This document shows, piece after piece, positions 55,963 to 64,000 of a DNA stretch of 64,000 nt. Where the stretch lies: the NCBI RefSeq assembly GCF_901482605.1, contig NZ_LR590481.1:930001-994000 (forward strand), written 5' to 3'. This DNA comes from Hathewaya histolytica. GTDB taxonomy: Bacteria; Bacillota; Clostridia; Clostridiales; Clostridiaceae. How positions within the stretch are numbered: position 1 is the stretch's first letter; each line of letters begins with the position of its first letter. Position numbers and translations under genes: made by a program. Under the pieces are notes generated by a model, which saw only the letters and a program-made list of their open reading frames with translations, did no database searches and had not been told where the DNA came from.

Positions 55963-56619
55963 ATGATATGTAAAAATAAAATAATAAAGGTTAATGATAT
56001 AAATGAAGAAGATGTACTTATATTTAATAAAAAAGAAAACCTGTATGAAAAAGCCCTGTTTCTAGATTTAGAACATTATGTTTATAAGCATCCTATTTGC
56101 ATTGGTGTTTTTGGAGTTTGCTTTTATAGTAAGATAGACAATGCCCTTATTTTCACACAATTTATGATAGAAAATGAAGAGGAAGCTCATGAAATCGTAC
56201 ACATGGCCTATAATTATTTAAAACATGTAAAAAAAGACCTTGGTAAAAAATATTTAGTTACCTTTTCGGGGAATAACGATTGCATTGTAATAGATTATCT
56301 ATTTAAGGAAGAAAATATAAAGTTAGATATAAGGAAGTACTTTAAGCATATAGATTTGCAAAAGGTTTATGAAGGTCATAAGGGTGAAAGTATAGGACTT
56401 AAAAAATTAGAAAAGATATTTGAAATTCAAAGAGAAGGTGAACCCATTAGTGGTATGAATCTTGCTAAAACTATAAATAAAATAATTAAGAAAGAAGATT
56501 ATTTTAAAAATATGCCTAGAGAAAAAATTCAACGAATTCTTCTATATAATGAACAGGATGTAGTAAACCTTTTTCATATTTATACTAATTGGAATAAATA
56601 TATAAAAAGAGAACTTTAA
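55963..56619 (+). CDS. RNase H-fold exonuclease-like protein, second copy
   Basis: A 218-residue protein resembling the YprB/RNase_H_2 domain. D35 and E37 in LFLDLEHYVY, then VTFSGNNDCIVIDYLF, HIDLQKVY, GLKKLEKIFEI and the late NEQDVVNLFHIY. It lacks the C-terminal helical extension of the copy at 52678 and is divergent. Expected metal-dependent nuclease or nuclease-derived protein. Its terminator overlaps the stop codon and separates it from the ligase-like gene downstream. Confidence 0.78.
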   Translation: MICKNKIIKVNDINEEDVLIFNKKENLYEKALFLDLEHYVYKHPICIGVFGVCFYSKIDNALIFTQFMIENEEEAHEIVHMAYNYLKHVKKDLGKKYLVTFSGNNDCIVIDYLFKEENIKLDIRKYFKHIDLQKVYEGHKGESIGLKKLEKIFEIQREGEPISGMNLAKTINKIIKKEDYFKNMPREKIQRILLYNEQDVVNLFHIYTNWNKYIKREL

Positions 56620-56647
56620 ATAATTTACATTTAAAGTTCTCTTTTTT
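56604..56647 (+). terminator. Terminator overlapping the end of the second exonuclease-like gene
   Basis: AAAAAGAGAACTTTAAAT pairs perfectly with ATTTAAAGTTCTCTTTTT; the T-run follows directly. Confidence 0.9.
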
Positions 56648-56668
56648 ATATCTAAATCATACAAAATA

Positions 56669-56677
56669 TGCTATAAT
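56669..56677 (+). promoter_or_regulatory. Extended -10 promoter candidate of the ligase-like gene
   Basis: TGCTATAAT gives an extended -10 (TGnTATAAT). The -35 region is poor and overlaps the upstream terminator tail. Confidence 0.45.
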
Positions 56678-56818
56678 GTCTCTAGAAAAATAAGACATAA
56701 TGTATGGAATTATGGTTTTATATGAAGAATTATCATGAAAATGTACCATTATTTGACGAAAAAGTACATTAAATTCTATTATAAAAAGTAAAATATTTAG
56801 AAAGGAACGGTCAGGGGA

Positions 56819-59800
56819 ATGAGGAAGAGAAATATAAAGTTTGTGTTGCTTTTAAAAGATAACAAACCTGTTAGAACCATAGAAGAGCTTCAAACTTTTT
56901 ATGAAAGTGAGAAAATTCTTCAGTATTTTCAAAATGGTCAGCTTATAAGATGGCTAGAACAAAGAGGATACAACGAAGAATTAGGGAAAATTGAAGAATT
57001 AAAAAGAGTGGATGAAGAATTTTTAAAGAGCTCTCTTAAGAACGTTCTAATAAATACAAGTTTTAATCCTATAAAAGATAATGAAAAATCAAGGGAAGAT
57101 AGTGATCAAAATAGGGTTATACATAAAAAGAATAGTGTTCTTATGAGAAGAGAAGAAAGTAATAGTGTTTTAAATGAAAAACCTTTCACTGACAATTCAG
57201 AAAGTAATATTAGTGAGAGTTTAAAGAGTGTTCTAAATGTAGAAGGGAAACATGAAGAACATAAAGAAAAAAACTCATCCATACATGAGCTTGCTAAAGA
57301 AGAAGTTCTAACTGAAAATAATCATATAAGTGGAGAAGAAAACTTAACTGAAAATAACCATGTTGATGAAAAAGAAAATTATACAGTAAACCATAATGAG
57401 TCAAATTATGTCGAAACAGACAATGGAGTTGTGGAAAATAATGAAACTTCATTAGATAACTTAGAAGAGGCAGAAAGCGAAGTTGCTAGCGATACCCTAA
57501 ATAAGTCCCAAACAGAATTAATAGGTGGAATTTCAAGAGGATTATTAAGTAAAGAATCAAATAAAGAAAGTGTAAAGACATCTATAGGTAATGGAATTGT
57601 TGGCATGGGCGGAGGACTTTCTAAACCATCTACTGGACTTAATGATAAGAAGTTACAAAGTACAAAATCTTCTTTAAACATCAATCTAAATCTTAATGCG
57701 GGTAATCCCATAAAAGAAAATCATGTAGCTAAACTCAATGAAGGAATTAAACCTTCATTAATTAAGGCTAATATAGGAAGTGGAATTTCACTTGGAGAAA
57801 AATCAGTTTCTCCTGAAGATTCTAAAGTAGATAAACAGAGAATCGGTCTTATGAAAAAACCTTTCAATTTAAATTCTAGCATATTAGATAATAAAGAGTG
57901 TCTAGATGAAAAAGTAAATCTAATAAATGAAGATATCCAAAATGAAATTGTAGAAGAAGTAAAGGTTAAAGAAGAAATAGAGGAAATAAAAAAAGAGACT
58001 GTAGAGAAAGCCGATTTAGGTAAACAAAGTTTAAATAAACAAGTGGAAGATGAAAAAATAGAAGATGAGTTTGATATAAATAAAATTAGTGAATTTATAA
58101 CGGATCCAAGTATAGTAGAGACTTTAAAGAATTTCTACTTAAGCAATAAGGATATCAAGCTTAAAACTAAGCCTAAAGAATCTAAAGTTTTAAATGAACA
58201 AGAAAATAAAACTATTATAGAAGATAAGAAAGTGGAAGAGTGTAATTTAAATTCAGTTAATATTTCTAAGGAAGAAAAAATAAAATTACCTCAGAATGAT
58301 GAAAATACAAATGGTAGCTCAATTATAAAAAGCACTGAGACTTCTCAAAACACAGAAAATACTGCATATAACTATGACTTTAATAGGGCAAATAAATTAA
58401 AAGAAAATAGAAAAGAAGAGCCTATAAAGGAAAACAAAGGTATCGGAAGTGTCTTTAATCATTTATTTAAGAAGAACTTAAAATCACCAGAAAAACAGGA
58501 AAGTGAAGTAAAAACTATTAGAAAAGAAGTTAAAGGTAAAATAACTGTACACTCACAAGAAGAGTATAGAGATGCTTTAGAACATAGAGCTAATTGTGAG
58601 GAAATTTTATATGTTAATGTAGAATGTAACAATCTTGAGGTGTCCGATAAGGATAAAAATATAAAATATGTAGGGGTTAACAATCCATCTATATTTATTA
58701 CAGGTTCTAGAATTTTTGATGGTAGAAAAAATAATATAAGTTTCTCTAATTTAAATATAACATCAAAAGCAAAAATAAATTTTACAGCTGAAAAGCTTGA
58801 AGGATGTTTAATAAACAAGGATATTATTAAAAAGGATATTAGTGATCTTTTAATAAGTCATCCTAATATTTTAGCAGAAGTAGAAGAATGCTATTTCCTT
58901 AAAGAAAGTTTTGAAGATACAGGAATAGAAGAATCAAAAAGTCTTCAAAGTTTCATAAGAAATATCTATAAGGGAGAAAAGGATTTTTCAGAGGTTGTAG
59001 CTACTGTTAAATATGAAGGAGTATCTGTATTTACTAACTTAACTATGGGTATAGTAGATAAAGCTTTTTATAAAACAGAAGAAGATACTTATGAAGATGT
59101 ATCTGATATATTCCAAAACATGGAACCGATTGATATATTTAAGAGAGACGGAGAAGTTGCTCTTCTTTTAAAAGCTTTAATAAGTAAAGAGAATTTAGAG
59201 GTTCTAAGAAATATAAAAGGAAAGAAATATAAGGGGCCAAAAGATGCTATTTGGGACTTATTTAAGAATAATGAACTTGAACAGTATCTTGAATATATAA
59301 TGCTTATTCCTATAAAAATATTTAAACAGGGAATGCCAATAAACAGAAAAGAACAAATAAGATTAATAGAACTTATGAACATAGATACAGGAATACCATT
59401 TATATATAGAGCTTTTAGTGGTAAGAGAGAAAATGTAGAGAAAGATTTATATAGTTTCGTGCAAGAGGCTTCACTAAATAGAAATGAATATAATATCCAT
59501 TTTAAAGGTGTAGTAGTGGAAATATTAGATCAGGAACTAAGAGAGAAGCTTGGCGTTAAAGATGGTAAAAGTAATTTTGAAACCATGTTTAAATTTAAAA
59601 GTGAGGTACACAAAACAAGGGTAAGAGATGTTTATTTTTCATTAGATGAAAATAAAACCTTAATTCCTATGTTAGAAATAGATCCTATAGTTACTTCAAA
59701 AAGAACTGTAAATACTATTTCCATAAAAGATCCTAGAAAATTAAAAGAGCTATACCTAAGACTTAATGATGTGGTATTAGTTGGTGTACAGGAAGGTGAA

Positions 59801-60166
59801 GAACCTATCATAATGAAGGATGAGCAGTTATCACAAAATAATAAAAATGCTTTAATTTCTATACCAGATTTTTGTCCAAGTTGTGGAACTCAATTGAGCG
59901 TTAAGGATTTAGGTGAATTTGGTAAATGCGAAAATCCTGAATGTAAAGGTGCCGTTACATATACTATATACAATAAATTAGTATCTATTAATATTACGGT
60001 AATACCTTTTAATGTAATTAATCTTCTTGTAAAGGAAGGATACATAAATGAGTTAGATGATTTATGTAAAATCTATCCTGAAGAGCTTGCAAGAATATCT
60101 GAGGCAAGACAAGAAGAAATAGAACAAGCTATAAATATAATTCAATATATGAATAAGGAAGTTTAG
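56819..60166 (+). CDS. Divergent NAD+-dependent DNA ligase-like protein with long N-terminal extension
   Basis: A 1115-residue protein. Residues ~5-60 form a small module with RWLEQRGYNEELGKIEEL. Residues ~70-560 are low-complexity, Asn/Glu/Lys/Ser-rich and probably disordered. Residues ~570-665 look like a beta-helix turn repeat. Residues ~710-1115 follow LigA order. Nucleotidyltransferase motif I is K731-Y-E-G (LigA KxDG), motif III D-G-E779-V, motif IV K896-G-V-V-V-E901 (LigA DGVVxK), motif V F-K925-F. An OB-like region (LIPMLEIDPIVTSKRTVNTI) comes next, then zinc Cys at 1019, 1022, 1037 and 1042, then an HhH-like tail. Spacing equals E. coli LigA between motifs IV and V (29) and between motif IV and the first Cys (123). 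The NAD-binding Ia domain is not recognisable. Activity is doubtful; a scaffold or altered nucleotidyltransferase is possible. No ribosome site as strong as elsewhere (TCAGGGGA). Followed by an AAA+ gene. Confidence 0.8.
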   Translation: MRKRNIKFVLLLKDNKPVRTIEELQTFYESEKILQYFQNGQLIRWLEQRGYNEELGKIEELKRVDEEFLKSSLKNVLINTSFNPIKDNEKSREDSDQNRVIHKKNSVLMRREESNSVLNEKPFTDNSESNISESLKSVLNVEGKHEEHKEKNSSIHELAKEEVLTENNHISGEENLTENNHVDEKENYTVNHNESNYVETDNGVVENNETSLDNLEEAESEVASDTLNKSQTELIGGISRGLLSKESNKESVKTSIGNGIVGMGGGLSKPSTGLNDKKLQSTKSSLNINLNLNAGNPIKENHVAKLNEGIKPSLIKANIGSGISLGEKSVSPEDSKVDKQRIGLMKKPFNLNSSILDNKECLDEKVNLINEDIQNEIVEEVKVKEEIEEIKKETVEKADLGKQSLNKQVEDEKIEDEFDINKISEFITDPSIVETLKNFYLSNKDIKLKTKPKESKVLNEQENKTIIEDKKVEECNLNSVNISKEEKIKLPQNDENTNGSSIIKSTETSQNTENTAYNYDFNRANKLKENRKEEPIKENKGIGSVFNHLFKKNLKSPEKQESEVKTIRKEVKGKITVHSQEEYRDALEHRANCEEILYVNVECNNLEVSDKDKNIKYVGVNNPSIFITGSRIFDGRKNNISFSNLNITSKAKINFTAEKLEGCLINKDIIKKDISDLLISHPNILAEVEECYFLKESFEDTGIEESKSLQSFIRNIYKGEKDFSEVVATVKYEGVSVFTNLTMGIVDKAFYKTEEDTYEDVSDIFQNMEPIDIFKRDGEVALLLKALISKENLEVLRNIKGKKYKGPKDAIWDLFKNNELEQYLEYIMLIPIKIFKQGMPINRKEQIRLIELMNIDTGIPFIYRAFSGKRENVEKDLYSFVQEASLNRNEYNIHFKGVVVEILDQELREKLGVKDGKSNFETMFKFKSEVHKTRVRDVYFSLDENKTLIPMLEIDPIVTSKRTVNTISIKDPRKLKELYLRLNDVVLVGVQEGEEPIIMKDEQLSQNNKNALISIPDFCPSCGTQLSVKDLGEFGKCENPECKGAVTYTIYNKLVSINITVIPFNVINLLVKEGYINELDDLCKIYPEELARISEARQEEIEQAINIIQYMNKEV

Positions 60167-60172
60167 ACAATT

Positions 60173-60200
60173 TTCCTATGCTAGAACTCTAGCATAGGAA
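60173..60200 (+). repeat. Perfect hairpin in the intergenic gap of the ligase-like/AAA+ operon
   Basis: TTCCTATGCTAG (60173-60184), loop AACT, CTAGCATAGGAA (60189-60200). No T-run follows, so a classical terminator is unlikely. It lies 6 bases after one stop and 28 bases before the next start. Confidence 0.8.
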
Positions 60201-60228
60201 TGATTTTGTAGGTAAAGGAGAAAAAAGT

Positions 60229-61725
60229 ATGTCAATAAATACAATTGAAGATAAGATTAGTTTATATGTAGATGCTCAGTATCCAATTATACATATTGAC
60301 ACTTATGAAGAAAGTAGAGCGGAAAAACTAATAAAAAATGTTTGCTACAATTTTAATATATATGAGTGGAATAGAGCAAAAGGACTTACAAATTCTGAAG
60401 AGAGTAAGATTATTGAGTCACAGGAATTAGAAGAAGCTATTGATTATTTTAACAGTTTAGATGAAGAAGAGTTAGATAGAAAAGCCTTAATTATAAAAGA
60501 TGTGCATTATTATATTAAAAATTCAGAGGTTCTAACAAAGTTAAAAAGACTAGTTTTAAAGTCTTTATCTGGAGTGGAATTTAGGATATTTTTTATAGGA
60601 CCTTTAATAGAAATCCCATTAGAAATTAGCGAGTATGTAACAGTTTTTGAATTAGAAACACTAACTAAAAAAGATATAGAGAATTTTATTAGAGAATTTA
60701 TTAGAGTTTACGAAGTAGAAGTTGTAGAAGATGAATTTATAGAATATTTATCTATATTATTAAAGGGACTTACAGAATCTGAAATAGAAAATATTTTATC
60801 CTTATCTTATGCAACTTATGGAGAGATAAGTTGCAGAGCTTTAAACCTCATATTAGAAGAAAAAGCCCAGGTGGTAAGAAAATCTGGAGTTTTAACTATG
60901 GTGTTAAACCAAACTAAGTTTGAGGAGATAGGTGGCTTAAAGAATATAAAAAAATGGTTATCTAAGAAGGCTTTTATATTTAAAGAATATGAAAGAGCAT
61001 TAAGTATGGGAATTGAAGTTCCAAAGGGAGTATGTATAGTAGGTATGCCAGGGTGTGGTAAATCTTTAACAGCGAAAGGTGCTGGAGATTTATTTAAGGT
61101 GCCTACCTTAAGGTTTGACATGGGAGGAATTATAGGGAGCCATGTAGGAGAAGCAGAATGTAATATGAAAAAGGCAATAAAATATGCAGAAAGATTTTCT
61201 CCATGTATATTGTGGATAGACGAAATAGAAAAAGCCTTCTCTGAAATGAACTCCACAGTAGGCGGAAAACAAGAAGCGCTTATTATAACTTCATACTTCT
61301 TAACTTGGTTACAAGAGAAGAAGACTCCAGTATTTGTAGTAGCTACAGCAAATAGTGTTAAAAATATTCCATCAGAACTTCTTAGAAAGGGAAGATTTGA
61401 TGAGGTGTTCTTCGTGGATTTCCCTAAGGAAGAAGAGAGACGTGAAATTTTAGAAGTACATTTAAAAAAGAGAAAAGGAAGTATAGAAGGAATAGATATA
61501 GATTACTTAAGTAAGGCTACAGAAGGCTTTACAGGGGTAAGTATAGAAAGCATTATAAAAGAAAGCATGGAAAATGCGTTTATTGATGGAAGAGAAGAAA
61601 TAACTAATGAAGATATAATAAGTGCTATTGAAAGCAATTATGATCAACGTGAAATTCTTAAAACAGAAGTTAAGGAAAAATATAACATTTTTAAAGAGCA
61701 TAATTTTAAAAACGCTTCAAAATAA
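60229..61725 (+). CDS. Ycf46-like AAA+ ATPase
   Basis: A 498-residue AAA+ protein resembling the Ycf46 group. The N-terminal ~215 residues form a degenerate P-loop-fold domain without Walker A (YPIIHIDTYEESRAEKLIK). The C-terminal module is active-looking: Walker A GMPGCGKS (272-279, K278), Walker B LWIDEIEKAF with D331-E332, sensor VVATANS, arginine-finger region LLRKGRFDEVFF, and a C-terminal helical lid. It starts behind AAAGGAG, 62 bp after the ligase-like gene, with a perfect hairpin between. Likely partner of that gene: same strand, same operon. Family function is poorly known. Confidence 0.87.
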   Translation: MSINTIEDKISLYVDAQYPIIHIDTYEESRAEKLIKNVCYNFNIYEWNRAKGLTNSEESKIIESQELEEAIDYFNSLDEEELDRKALIIKDVHYYIKNSEVLTKLKRLVLKSLSGVEFRIFFIGPLIEIPLEISEYVTVFELETLTKKDIENFIREFIRVYEVEVVEDEFIEYLSILLKGLTESEIENILSLSYATYGEISCRALNLILEEKAQVVRKSGVLTMVLNQTKFEEIGGLKNIKKWLSKKAFIFKEYERALSMGIEVPKGVCIVGMPGCGKSLTAKGAGDLFKVPTLRFDMGGIIGSHVGEAECNMKKAIKYAERFSPCILWIDEIEKAFSEMNSTVGGKQEALIITSYFLTWLQEKKTPVFVVATANSVKNIPSELLRKGRFDEVFFVDFPKEEERREILEVHLKKRKGSIEGIDIDYLSKATEGFTGVSIESIIKESMENAFIDGREEITNEDIISAIESNYDQREILKTEVKEKYNIFKEHNFKNASK

Positions 61726-61900
61726 ATTAAACATGCAAAAAACATCGAAAAAGGTACAAAAAAATTAATTTTTTGTGTTGTAATGTCATCATAACTAATT
61801 TATTATAAATTTAAGGGAAAAAAGATAGAAAATTATAGTAAAAGTTAGTTAAATGAACAACATAAATTAATATTTTTAAAATAGATTAAAATTTTAAGAA

Positions 61901-61935
61901 AATCCACAGGTTCAAGGGATAAACCTGTGGGTTTT
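61901..61935 (+). terminator. Terminator between the AAA+ gene and pilB
   Basis: CCACAGGTT/AACCTGTGG stem (61904-61912 with 61922-61930) followed by GTTTT. The region 61726-62097 (372 bp) otherwise holds an A/T hairpin near 61758-61779 and a palindrome at 61987. Confidence 0.75.
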
Positions 61936-61986
61936 AAGATAAAAATAAATAAAATAAAAACATAAAAGTACAAGGAAATGAAAAAG

Positions 61987-62004
61987 TCAGTTAAATTTAA
62001 CTGA
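61987..62004. repeat. 18-bp perfect palindrome upstream of pilB
   Basis: TCAGTTAAATTTAACTGA, self-complementary across all 18 bases, 94 bp before the pilB start. It is a plausible binding site for a dimeric regulator. No U-run follows. Confidence 0.65.
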
Positions 62005-62097
62005 TACTTATATATCGGTTAAAATACTTAAAGTCTTTATAGTAAAATTAAAAAAACTTTAAGTTTTAAAATATGAAAGGGAGGGATTCCCTAAGCT

Positions 62098-63789
62098 ATG
62101 ATAGTTTGGAAGAAAAAAGAAAGAAAAAAATTAGGGGATATGCTTGTACAAGCAGGGAAGATATCTCAAGAAGATTTAATAAAATCTTTAGAAAACCAAA
62201 TAAAAACTAGAGAAAAACTTGGTCAAATACTATTAAAGTCAAATTTAATTACAGAAGATGAGCTTGTAAATTTTTTATCTGAGCAGATGAATGTTAAAAG
62301 AATAGATTTATCTAATCTAGATATATCAGAAGAAGTTATAAAACTTATTCCAAAAGATGTATCAGAAAAGTATAACTTAATAGGATTTAAAGAAGAATAT
62401 GGTGTTTTATGTGTAGCCATGACTGATCCTACAAATCTTTTTGCTATCGATGATTTAAGATTTATAACTCAAAAAAATATACAAACATTTATAGCTAAAA
62501 GTGAGTCTATAAAGAAGGCTATAGATAAATATTATAAAAAACAAGAAAATGAAGAAACATTAGAGGATCTAAAAAAAGAATATGAGATAGAGGAAATAGA
62601 AGAGGAAGAAACTGAGGAGCAAGAAGGAGTAATAAATGCGCCTACAGTTAGACTTACTAATTCTATATTAACTGGAGCTATAGATTTAAAAGCCAGTGAT
62701 ATTCATGTGGAGCCTTTTGAAAAGACTGTTATAGTAAGGTATAGGGTAGACGGTGCATTAAATGAAGTTATGAATATACCTAAAACAGCTTATCCTGCAG
62801 TTTCTACAAGAATGAAAATCATGGCTGGAATGAATATAGCTGAAAAAAGAATACCACAAGACGGAAGAATTCAAATGAAGATAAATGGTCTTCCATACGA
62901 TTTCCGTGTAAACTCACTACCTACAATTTATGGGGAAAAAATAGTTATAAGAATACTTGATAGAACAGGTTCTCTAATAGATAGGGACATGCTTGGGTTT
63001 ACTGATCAAGAAAATAAAATGATAGATAAAATCTTGAGGCAACCTAATGGTATTTTACTTGTTACAGGACCTACGGGAAGTGGTAAGACTACAACTCTAT
63101 ACTCTTTTCTAAAAGAGATAAATACCCCAGATAAAAACATTATAACTATAGAAGACCCTATAGAATATATGCTTGATAGAATAAACCAAGTTCAGGTAAA
63201 TTCTAAAGCAGGGTTAACTTTTGCAGCAGGACTAAGAAGTATGTTAAGACAAGACCCGGACGTAATAATGGTAGGGGAAATAAGAGATGAGGAAACAGCT
63301 CAAATTGCAGTTAGGGCATCTATTACAGGACACTTTGTTTTATCTACACTTCATACCAACGATGCGCCAAGTACCATAACAAGACTTATAGATATGGGAC
63401 TTGAGTCATATTTAGTTGCAGATGCTGTAGTTGGAATTATAGCACAAAGACTTGTTAGAAGAATTTGTCCTTATTGCAAAGAACAAGTTATGTCCAATGA
63501 ATGGGAAAATGAAGTTATGAATCTTTCTCAATCAGTTCCAATATATAAAGCCACAGGATGTAAACATTGCAGTAACACAGGCTTTAAAGGAAGAGTTGCA
63601 GTCCATGAAGTTCTACTGATGAACAATGAAATAAGAAGAGTTGTAGAAAAGAAAGAGCCTATGGAAGTTATAATGGAGGCGGCAAAACGTAATGGAATGG
63701 TTAACTTATTTGGTAACTGTAGAGAGTTAGTTTTAAGAGGAGAAACCACAGTAAATGAAATGGTAAAGGTGGTGCATAGCAATGATTGA
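62098..63789 (+). CDS. pilB: Type IV pilus assembly ATPase PilB
   Basis: A 563-residue GspE/PilB-family ATPase. N-terminal MshEN-type domain (KKLGDMLVQAGKISQEDLIK), linker rich in Glu (~155-180), then the secretion ATPase core: Walker A GPTGSGKTT (324-332), DPDVIMVGEIRDEETA (Asp/His boxes) and FVLSTLHTNDAP. The C-terminal tetra-Cys zinc site is C-PYC and CKHC. It powers pilus extension at the inner face of the membrane. Start behind AAAGGGAGG. Its stop overlaps the pilT start by 8 bp. Confidence 0.95.
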   Translation: MIVWKKKERKKLGDMLVQAGKISQEDLIKSLENQIKTREKLGQILLKSNLITEDELVNFLSEQMNVKRIDLSNLDISEEVIKLIPKDVSEKYNLIGFKEEYGVLCVAMTDPTNLFAIDDLRFITQKNIQTFIAKSESIKKAIDKYYKKQENEETLEDLKKEYEIEEIEEEETEEQEGVINAPTVRLTNSILTGAIDLKASDIHVEPFEKTVIVRYRVDGALNEVMNIPKTAYPAVSTRMKIMAGMNIAEKRIPQDGRIQMKINGLPYDFRVNSLPTIYGEKIVIRILDRTGSLIDRDMLGFTDQENKMIDKILRQPNGILLVTGPTGSGKTTTLYSFLKEINTPDKNIITIEDPIEYMLDRINQVQVNSKAGLTFAAGLRSMLRQDPDVIMVGEIRDEETAQIAVRASITGHFVLSTLHTNDAPSTITRLIDMGLESYLVADAVVGIIAQRLVRRICPYCKEQVMSNEWENEVMNLSQSVPIYKATGCKHCSNTGFKGRVAVHEVLLMNNEIRRVVEKKEPMEVIMEAAKRNGMVNLFGNCRELVLRGETTVNEMVKVVHSND

Positions 63790-64000
63790 TATAACTAATA
63801 TAGAAGAAATTATAAGATATGCAGCAGAAGTGGATGCTACTGATATCCATTTAATTTGTGATTCTGCACCAGCAGTTAGAGTTCATAAAGAACTTTATGC
63901 CATTGAAAATGCAGAAAAACTTACACCAGAGATTTGTGTCCATCTTGCACTTAGTATAATGAGTGATAAAAACAAAGAGGAACTTCAAAGTGTAGGACAA
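63782..64000 (+). CDS. pilT: PilT-type twitching motility ATPase, 5' part
   Basis: The N-terminal 73 residues, running off the window in frame. ITNIEEIIRYAAEVDATDIH matches the PilT N-terminus (DIHL segment), followed by SAPAVRVHKELYAI. PilT powers pilus retraction. The start overlaps the pilB stop (ATGATTGA), indicating translational coupling. Walker motifs lie beyond the edge. Confidence 0.9.
   Translation, partial: MIDITNIEEIIRYAAEVDATDIHLICDSAPAVRVHKELYAIENAEKLTPEICVHLALSIMSDKNKEELQSVGQ

Noticed and set aside
60816-61256. Reverse-strand open frame of 146 codons inside the Ycf46-like gene
   Set aside because: Opposite the Walker A/B region of a clear AAA+ domain; no ribosome site.
1-64000. 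CRISPR arrays, prophage structural genes, rRNA or tRNA genes
   Set aside because: No regularly spaced direct repeats, no phage structural or integrase genes, and no tRNA or rRNA sequence was recognised on reading the window.

Overview
The window is AT-rich, low-GC Firmicute DNA and looks like a chromosome segment of a spore-forming Clostridium (sensu stricto-like). Evidence: strong GGAGG-type ribosome binding sites; occasional TTG/GTG starts; a gerA-type spore germinant receptor; anaerobic (early cobalt insertion) cobalamin biosynthesis; a clostridial 2[4Fe-4S] ferredoxin and flavodoxin; two Feo ferrous iron uptake systems; a T-box leader; and type IV pilus motor genes. Species cannot be named from the sequence alone.

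Layout. 1-6.9 kb is accessory in character: an AraC/GyrI-type regulator cut by the window edge, a PLD-nuclease/SF2 helicase, a GreA-family factor, a Nudix hydrolase on the opposite strand, and an AAA-ATPase/PD-(D/E)XK protein. 7.1-12.0 kb is a three-gene unit: a 1241-residue protein with one degenerate ClpB-like and three CbbX/SpoVK-like AAA+ modules, then two membrane proteins. 12.0-25.8 kb is a 14-gene anaerobic cobalamin operon (cbiK to cbiJ) behind a cobalamin riboswitch and terminator, with a small DUF1450-like gene at its end. 25.8-29.5 kb is a reverse-strand gerA operon whose middle gene is frameshifted. 29.7-35 kb holds the corrinoid adenosyltransferase, a YitT protein, ferredoxin, flavodoxin and feoA-feoA-feoB. 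35-40.5 kb holds a transporter, an SDR, a small sigma factor behind two LexA-like boxes, a MarR regulator and a class V aminotransferase. 40.6-43.2 kb holds a 29-residue Cys-rich microprotein and a tspO gene cut by an IS1182-type element with a 9-bp target duplication. 43.3-49.7 kb holds YibE/F, a divergent cis-prenyltransferase, glutaredoxin, a C39-like peptidase and a GH42 beta-galactosidase. 49.75-52.5 kb is a T-box leader separated from argS by an IS200-type element. 52.7-56.6 kb holds two RNase H-fold exonuclease-like genes flanking a second feo operon. 56.8-61.7 kb holds the most unusual locus. 62.1 kb to the end is pilB-pilT.

How the genes work together. The cobalamin operon covers cobalt insertion through the corrin ring, amidation and aminopropanol attachment; btuR at 29.7 kb supplies adenosylation. 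Nucleotide-loop genes (cobU/cobS/cobT/cobC) are not in this window. The two Feo loci and the ferredoxin/flavodoxin pair point to iron-centred anaerobic metabolism.

Most interesting. The 1115-residue protein at 56819-60166 carries in its C-terminal ~400 residues the full order of an NAD+-dependent DNA ligase (nucleotidyltransferase, OB, Cys4 zinc finger, HhH). Spacing between key positions matches LigA closely, but catalytic motifs are altered (KxDG reads KYEG; motif IV has Lys and Glu where LigA has Asp and Lys). It has a ~700-residue N-terminal extension and is followed by a Ycf46-like AAA+ ATPase. I know of no described system with this pairing. Other strong observations are the frame-exact tspO/IS insertion, the frameshifted gerAB, and the LexA-like boxes over the sigma factor promoter. 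No tRNA, rRNA, CRISPR array or prophage was seen.
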